NCBI GenBank assembly: GCA_018897395.1
Contig: JAHIKV010000188.1
Location: 1 to 47,911, forward strand
Direction: 5' to 3'
DNA length: 47,911 bases
DNA from: Planctomycetota bacterium
GTDB lineage: Bacteria; Planctomycetota; Planctomycetia; Pirellulales; Thermoguttaceae
Position 1 is the stretch's first letter. Every line of letters starts with the position of its first letter. Shown here in pieces: positions 44,794-47,911 of the stretch. The notes beneath the pieces are model-generated. The model had not been told where the DNA came from. It searched no databases and was given only the letters and a program-made list of their open reading frames with translations. A program made the translations under genes and the position numbers.

Positions 44794-45420
44794 TCATCGA
44801 CACCGGGCGAAACACTCGTGCACGCGGCGCTCGACCTCCGCCGACAATTCCCGCTCGTCGAGAACGGCGATCTCGGCCGGAAGGATCGGCTCGCCGTAGT
44901 GGACGCGGATTCTACCCCAACCGGGAAACGTCTGCCGGCGCGGCCAGGCCCGATACGCCCCGTCGATCGCCGCCGGCAATATCGCCGTGCCCGAGCGGAC
45001 CGCCAACGCGGTGAAGCCGGGCATGAACCGCCCGATCCGGCCGTCGTAAGAGCGGGTCCCCTCGGGGAAGATCATCAACATCTCGCCCCGCTTCAGCCGG
45101 CGAAGCGATTCCTTTATCCCGCTGATTCCAATCCCTCCCCGATCGAGCGGGATCACGTCCAGCGATTTGATCAGCCAACGGAACGGGGCAAACCGGAAGA
45201 GCGACCGGCGGGCAAGATAGTTCATTCGCCGCGGGCAACCTATGCCGACAAACGGCGGATCGAGATGACTCTGGTGGTTGGAAACCAGCAACACGCCGCC
45301 GGTCGCGGGGACGTTCTCCCGGCCGGTAACGCGAATCCGATACACAAGCACCGCCGTCAGTTGCAGCAGATAGCGGAGAAATACGTACCACAAGCGGCTG
45401 TGAAGGGAACGTTGGGCCAT
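44794..45420 (-). CDS. plsC: 1-acyl-sn-glycerol-3-phosphate acyltransferase
   Basis: A 208-residue membrane-associated protein with an N-terminal hydrophobic segment (WYVFLRYLLQLTAVLVYRI). The catalytic HX4D motif is NHQSHLDPPF, and the phosphate-binding motif is MIFPEGTRSYDG. It adds the second acyl chain in phosphatidic acid synthesis. ATG at 45420 is preferred; an in-frame TTG at 45426 gives the same protein with two extra residues. It follows cmk by 38 bases on the same strand, a pairing seen in many bacteria. Confidence 0.93.
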   Translation of the reverse strand: MAQRSLHSRLWYVFLRYLLQLTAVLVYRIRVTGRENVPATGGVLLVSNHQSHLDPPFVGIGCPRRMNYLARRSLFRFAPFRWLIKSLDVIPLDRGGIGISGIKESLRRLKRGEMLMIFPEGTRSYDGRIGRFMPGFTALAVRSGTAILPAAIDGAYRAWPRRQTFPGWGRIRVHYGEPILPAEIAVLDERELSAEVERRVHECFARCR

Positions 45421-45458
45421 GGACAAGAGAACAGGGATTGGGGATTGGGGATTGGGGC

Positions 45459-46115
45459 TTAGAACGACGCCTTATGCTTTCTCGCTAATACTACCAACCG
45501 ATCGACCACTTCCTCCAGTGTCATCCCGTCCGTGCGAACCTCGACGGCGTCGGCGGCCGGCCGCAGCGGACCGACCGGCCGCGAGGCATCCTCCCGGTCG
45601 CGGCACTCTTGGGCGGCCAGCACCTCCTCGAACGTTACCGGCTCCCCTTGCGATTGCAGGTCGCCTAAGCGGCGGCGGGCACGCTCCTCCGCGCCGGCGG
45701 TAAGAAATATCTTGCACTCGGCCTCCGGAAAGGCCGCCGTCCCCTGATCGCGCCCCTCGACGACGACGTCGTCCCCGCCGGCCAGCCGGCGTTGCAGTTC
45801 GACCAGGCGCTCGCGCACTTGCGGATTGTCGGCGGCGTAGCGCGTCACCGCCGTCACTTCCGTACTCCGCACCGCCTCGCTCACGTCCTCGCCGTCGACC
45901 GTGATTCGATCGCCGTCAACGACAATCTCCAGCTTGCGGGCCAATCGGGCCAAGTCCTCGGGCACGTCCCAATCGTATCCACGCCGCAGCGCGGCCAAGG
46001 CCACCGCTCGATACATCGAACCGGTGTCGAGGAAGCGGAAGTTCAGCCGCCGGGCCAATGCCCGGGCGACCGTGCTCTTCCCAGCGCCGGCGGGTCCGTC
46101 GATGGTGATTATCAT
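45459..46115 (-). CDS. cmk: Cytidylate kinase
   Basis: A 218-residue protein with the P-loop MIITIDGPAGAGKSTVARAL, the CMP-binding FLDTGSMYRAVALAAL and VEGRDQGTAAFPEAECKIFL, and the lid RRRLGDLQSQGE. It phosphorylates CMP and dCMP in nucleotide metabolism. Its ATG overlaps the stop of a PIN-domain gene as ATGA (46112-46115). A housekeeping gene is therefore coupled to a toxin-antitoxin module. Motif and length are normal. Confidence 0.97.
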   Translation of the reverse strand: MIITIDGPAGAGKSTVARALARRLNFRFLDTGSMYRAVALAALRRGYDWDVPEDLARLARKLEIVVDGDRITVDGEDVSEAVRSTEVTAVTRYAADNPQVRERLVELQRRLAGGDDVVVEGRDQGTAAFPEAECKIFLTAGAEERARRRLGDLQSQGEPVTFEEVLAAQECRDREDASRPVGPLRPAADAVEVRTDGMTLEEVVDRLVVLARKHKASF

Positions 46116-46525
46116 CTCAAGTACATCGCTACAAACCCCTCTGGAGCCAACACCGTTAACAGTGAGGTTTGGTAGTGAGCCTTATTCCTGGTCACTATGG
46201 CGTCGATCCGGGATTCGATAGCCGCGGCATTCTGAACAGCGTCCTCAAAGTCAAAAAACCCCGAATCCAGTGCCTTCACGAGAACACTTTTGTCAACTTG
46301 GCAGACATCAACCGAACTCAACAGGTCCGTGAGAAATGCGAGAGAGTGTTCTCGTCCCTTGAACTTGCGAAGTATGTAGTAGACGTCCGTTGCCATCGAG
46401 GCCGTGATGAAAAGGTGCATCTGATCAAAGTCGGATGCAGCAATGATTCGAGCCGCCGGGGCGTAGTATGGTTGCCTTTCCAGAGCAATATCAAGAATGA
46501 CATTTGTGTCAAGCAGAACCCTCAT
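46112..46525 (-). CDS. PIN-domain protein, probable VapC-like toxin
   Basis: A 137-residue protein: MRVLLDTNVILDIALERQPY carries the first catalytic Asp. ITASMATDVYYILRKFKGRE holds the region of the second acidic site (Asp instead of the more usual Glu). SGFFDFEDAVQNAAAIESRI gives the E-D-A pattern and DAIVTRNKAHY the final Asp. It resembles the PIN subfamily with long helices rather than classic VapC. Its start overlaps the stop of the antitoxin gene (ATGA, 46522-46525) and its end overlaps cmk. RNA cleavage is inferred. Confidence 0.85.
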   Translation of the reverse strand: MRVLLDTNVILDIALERQPYYAPAARIIAASDFDQMHLFITASMATDVYYILRKFKGREHSLAFLTDLLSSVDVCQVDKSVLVKALDSGFFDFEDAVQNAAAIESRIDAIVTRNKAHYQTSLLTVLAPEGFVAMYLR

Positions 46526-46758
46526 TGGTGCTTTTTCTCCAATTCCGCGATTTTCTGCTCCTTCCATCCCTCGATGTTTTCTCCCTTTAGCACCCCCGAC
46601 CACTTCTCCACGAATCGTTTGCCTGCGTCTTTGTCGCGAGCAGGAGCCGACTCGCCAGGGTCCGGAAAAACAACGATGACTTCCATCCGACCTTCCGGAC
46701 CTGAACCGCCGGGAAATATCAAGTGCCCATTTTCATACGTGGCTTTAACGGGTCGCAT
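46522..46758 (-). CDS. Antitoxin-like protein (DUF104/VapB-like)
   Basis: A 78-residue protein; ATG at 46758 with GGAG upstream is preferred over 46776. The N-terminus MRPVKATYENGHLIFPGGSG and then RMEVIVVFPDP form a short beta-rich DNA-binding-like unit. The C-terminus KRFVEKWSGVLKGENIEGWK is a toxin-binding type tail. It overlaps the toxin gene by 4 bases. Autoregulation is likely for the class but no operator was identified. Confidence 0.8.
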   Translation of the reverse strand: MRPVKATYENGHLIFPGGSGPEGRMEVIVVFPDPGESAPARDKDAGKRFVEKWSGVLKGENIEGWKEQKIAELEKKHQ

Positions 46759-46963
46759 AACAACGTCTCCGCACAAGTGGCATGGAACCTCTCGAATCCA
46801 TCTATCGTATTATACCCCTCTCCGGGGCTGCAACAAGGCCGGCATGAGACTATTGCTGAAGGCGACTGCGTTGTGAAAGGCGGCGATTGGATTGGTCAGA
46901 GAACGAATAAGAACGTTCTCTCCTCCATTGCTCACGGATCATTTGGTGGTATACTTTGTTGAC

Positions 46964-47320
46964 ATGGTTCCACTACATCAGATTGAAACGGTTGCTGCTC
47001 GACTGGCTGAAGCCGCCGGGGCGGAGCGGGTGATTCTCTTCGGGTCTTACGCTCGGGGCCAGGCCCACGACGACAGCGATGTCGATCTGATGTTTGTCGC
47101 CCCCAGCGACTTGCCCCGTTTCAAGCGCAGCCGCGCCCTGTACTGTTTGCTCCGCCCGTACCCCTTTCCCATGGACTTGGTCGTCTACACGCCGGAGGAA
47201 GTGGAGCGGAGTAAAAAGTCGCCGCTTTCGTTCGTATCGACCGTGTTGCGGGAAGGAAAGACGCTTTATGTCCGAGGAACAAAACCTCGCCCGGCAGTGG
47301 GTGGCAAAAGCAACCAATGA
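46964..47320 (+). CDS. MNT-type nucleotidyltransferase, likely antitoxin of the HEPN protein
   Basis: A 118-residue protein. The active-site signature is VILFGSYARGQAHDDSDVDL, with GS and the two Asp residues of the minimal nucleotidyltransferase. MDLVVYTPEEVERSKKSPLS follows, including a third Asp. In known HEPN/MNT modules the MNT protein inactivates the HEPN toxin, often by adding AMP. The ATG at 46964 is selected over a longer upstream frame that has no ribosome site. It overlaps the HEPN gene by 53 bases. Confidence 0.9.
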   Translation: MVPLHQIETVAARLAEAAGAERVILFGSYARGQAHDDSDVDLMFVAPSDLPRFKRSRALYCLLRPYPFPMDLVVYTPEEVERSKKSPLSFVSTVLREGKTLYVRGTKPRPAVGGKSNQ

Positions 47321-47669
47321 TCTGCTCGGCGCGGACAACAACTTGAAGGCGGACAATGTACCCCGCGACGTGGTCTGTTTCCACTGCCAGCAGGCCGTGG
47401 AGAAGCTGTTGAAAGCATACGTGGTTGCCGCTGGATGTTCCTTCCCGCGCACGCACGACTTGCTGTTGTTGCTGGAGGAAGTGTTGCGGATCAGCCCTTC
47501 CGCGGAGGTGTTGCGGGATCAACTCGCTCTGCTCATGCCTTACGCGGTCGAGATACGCTATCCCGACGAATGGTTTGAACCATCGGCCGAAGATGCAGCC
47601 GAGGCACGAAACGCCGCGGAAGCCGTTCGAGATTGGATGCGAAAAGCATTGCCCTCATTGTTTGAATAA
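47268..47669 (+). CDS. HEPN-domain protein, likely toxin of the MNT/HEPN pair
   Basis: A 133-residue helical protein: MSEEQNLARQWVAKATNDLL then VCFHCQQAVEKLLKAYVVAA and FPRTHDLLLLLEEVLRIS, the standard HEPN layout with the C-F-H-x-Q-Q-A-x-E-K helix. RDVVCFH gives an R-x5-H arrangement and RTHDL a second basic/His pair, candidates for the RNase site. AAGGA lies 12 bases upstream of the ATG. It is translationally overlapped by the MNT gene, as in other HEPN/MNT modules. Confidence 0.9.
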   Translation: MSEEQNLARQWVAKATNDLLGADNNLKADNVPRDVVCFHCQQAVEKLLKAYVVAAGCSFPRTHDLLLLLEEVLRISPSAEVLRDQLALLMPYAVEIRYPDEWFEPSAEDAAEARNAAEAVRDWMRKALPSLFE

Positions 47670-47803
47670 CCCTCGTCTCGTATTCCGCAAGAATGTATTT
47701 ACCTCTCCCGCGTGGGTAACGTTAAGCATGTGCCCGCCGCCGGGGATTAGTTCGTCGGCGCCAAGGCAGGGAGGTTGTCCCCTGCGTAGTTGAAATAGAA
47801 AAT

Positions 47804-47867
47804 GGCGGTTCCTCAGGTCCGGGCGGTGTAGCTCGGACCACTTTCGACCAAAAAAGGAGAAACCGCC
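47804..47867 (+). promoter_or_regulatory. Nested hairpin in front of a gene start
   Basis: GGCGGTT (47804-47810) pairs with AACCGCC (47861-47867), and inside it GGTCCG (47816-47821) pairs with CGGACC (47834-47839). The outer 3' arm ends directly at the ATG of the partial gene and leaves only AAGGAG (47855-47859) between. Folding could hide the ribosome site. It could also be a terminal inverted repeat of a mobile element. Confidence 0.5.
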
Positions 47868-47911
47868 ATGAGAAAAGGGTACACGAAGCGGCAGAATTGT
47901 GGCAAGGGGGC
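47868..47911 (+). CDS. Start of an unidentified gene, cut by the window edge
   Basis: ATG at 47868 with AAGGAG 8 bases upstream; only 14 codons (MRKGYTKRQNCGKG) are present. The basic start does not identify a family; a transposase or other accessory protein is possible. The region 47670-47803 before it has no gene I can support. Confidence 0.4.
   Translation, partial: MRKGYTKRQNCGKG

Overview
The window is about 48 kb of GC-rich bacterial DNA, most consistent with a member of the Planctomycetota (Pirellulales-like), probably from an uncultured lineage. The evidence is an ECF sigma factor of the Rhodopirellula/Verrucomicrobium type translationally coupled to a FecR/LamG-type partner, a PEP-CTERM protein, an over-long SecA, outer-membrane (Kdo transferase) genes, several signal-peptide proteins of planctomycete style, and many short palindromic repeats. 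No rRNA or tRNA gene was seen.

Layout. 1-1138: minus-strand ECF sigma factor and a truncated anti-sigma-like partner whose reading frame runs through tandem repeats. 1432-4916: a two-gene operon of a fused E1 alpha/beta 2-oxoacid dehydrogenase and a lipoyl-domain/KAS III fusion, the most unusual enzyme pair here. 5424-8690: a lower-GC island with a small ribbon-helix-helix-like protein, an adenine DNA methyltransferase and a convergent phospholipase-D-type nuclease, a likely restriction-modification system. 9034-17367: secreted protein, DedA, ApbE, ferredoxin, cyclophilin, RsmD and a large secreted protein. 17883-22648: ABC exporter (ATPase, permease, HlyD-type adaptor). 22935-28468: carbon-nitrogen hydrolase and SecA. 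28626-31865: two PIN-domain toxin-antitoxin modules around a PEP-CTERM protein, a small unknown protein and a candidate structured RNA with its own terminator. 31891-34442: WaaA/KdtA and MetK. 34606-41213: membrane protein, nagB with an internally deleted nagA, a PglF/CapD-like dehydratase and a Wzc-like tyrosine kinase (surface polysaccharide). 41444-47669: zinc-ribbon HtrA-like protease, UroD/MtaA-family protein, PlsC, Cmk, a VapBC-like pair overlapping cmk, and an MNT/HEPN pair. The right edge holds the start of an unidentified gene behind a nested hairpin.

The theme that ties the window together is repeat invasion. At least a dozen palindromic elements lie between genes, and five genes (anti-sigma partner, sigma factor, apbE, rsmD, a membrane protein) carry such sequences inside their coding frames without breaking them. 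One 79-bp element occurs in both the sigma factor and apbE, read in two different frames, and has no stop codon in any of its six frames. Four toxin-antitoxin-type modules also sit in the last 20 kb.

All identifications rest on reading translations and motifs by eye; no database search was possible.
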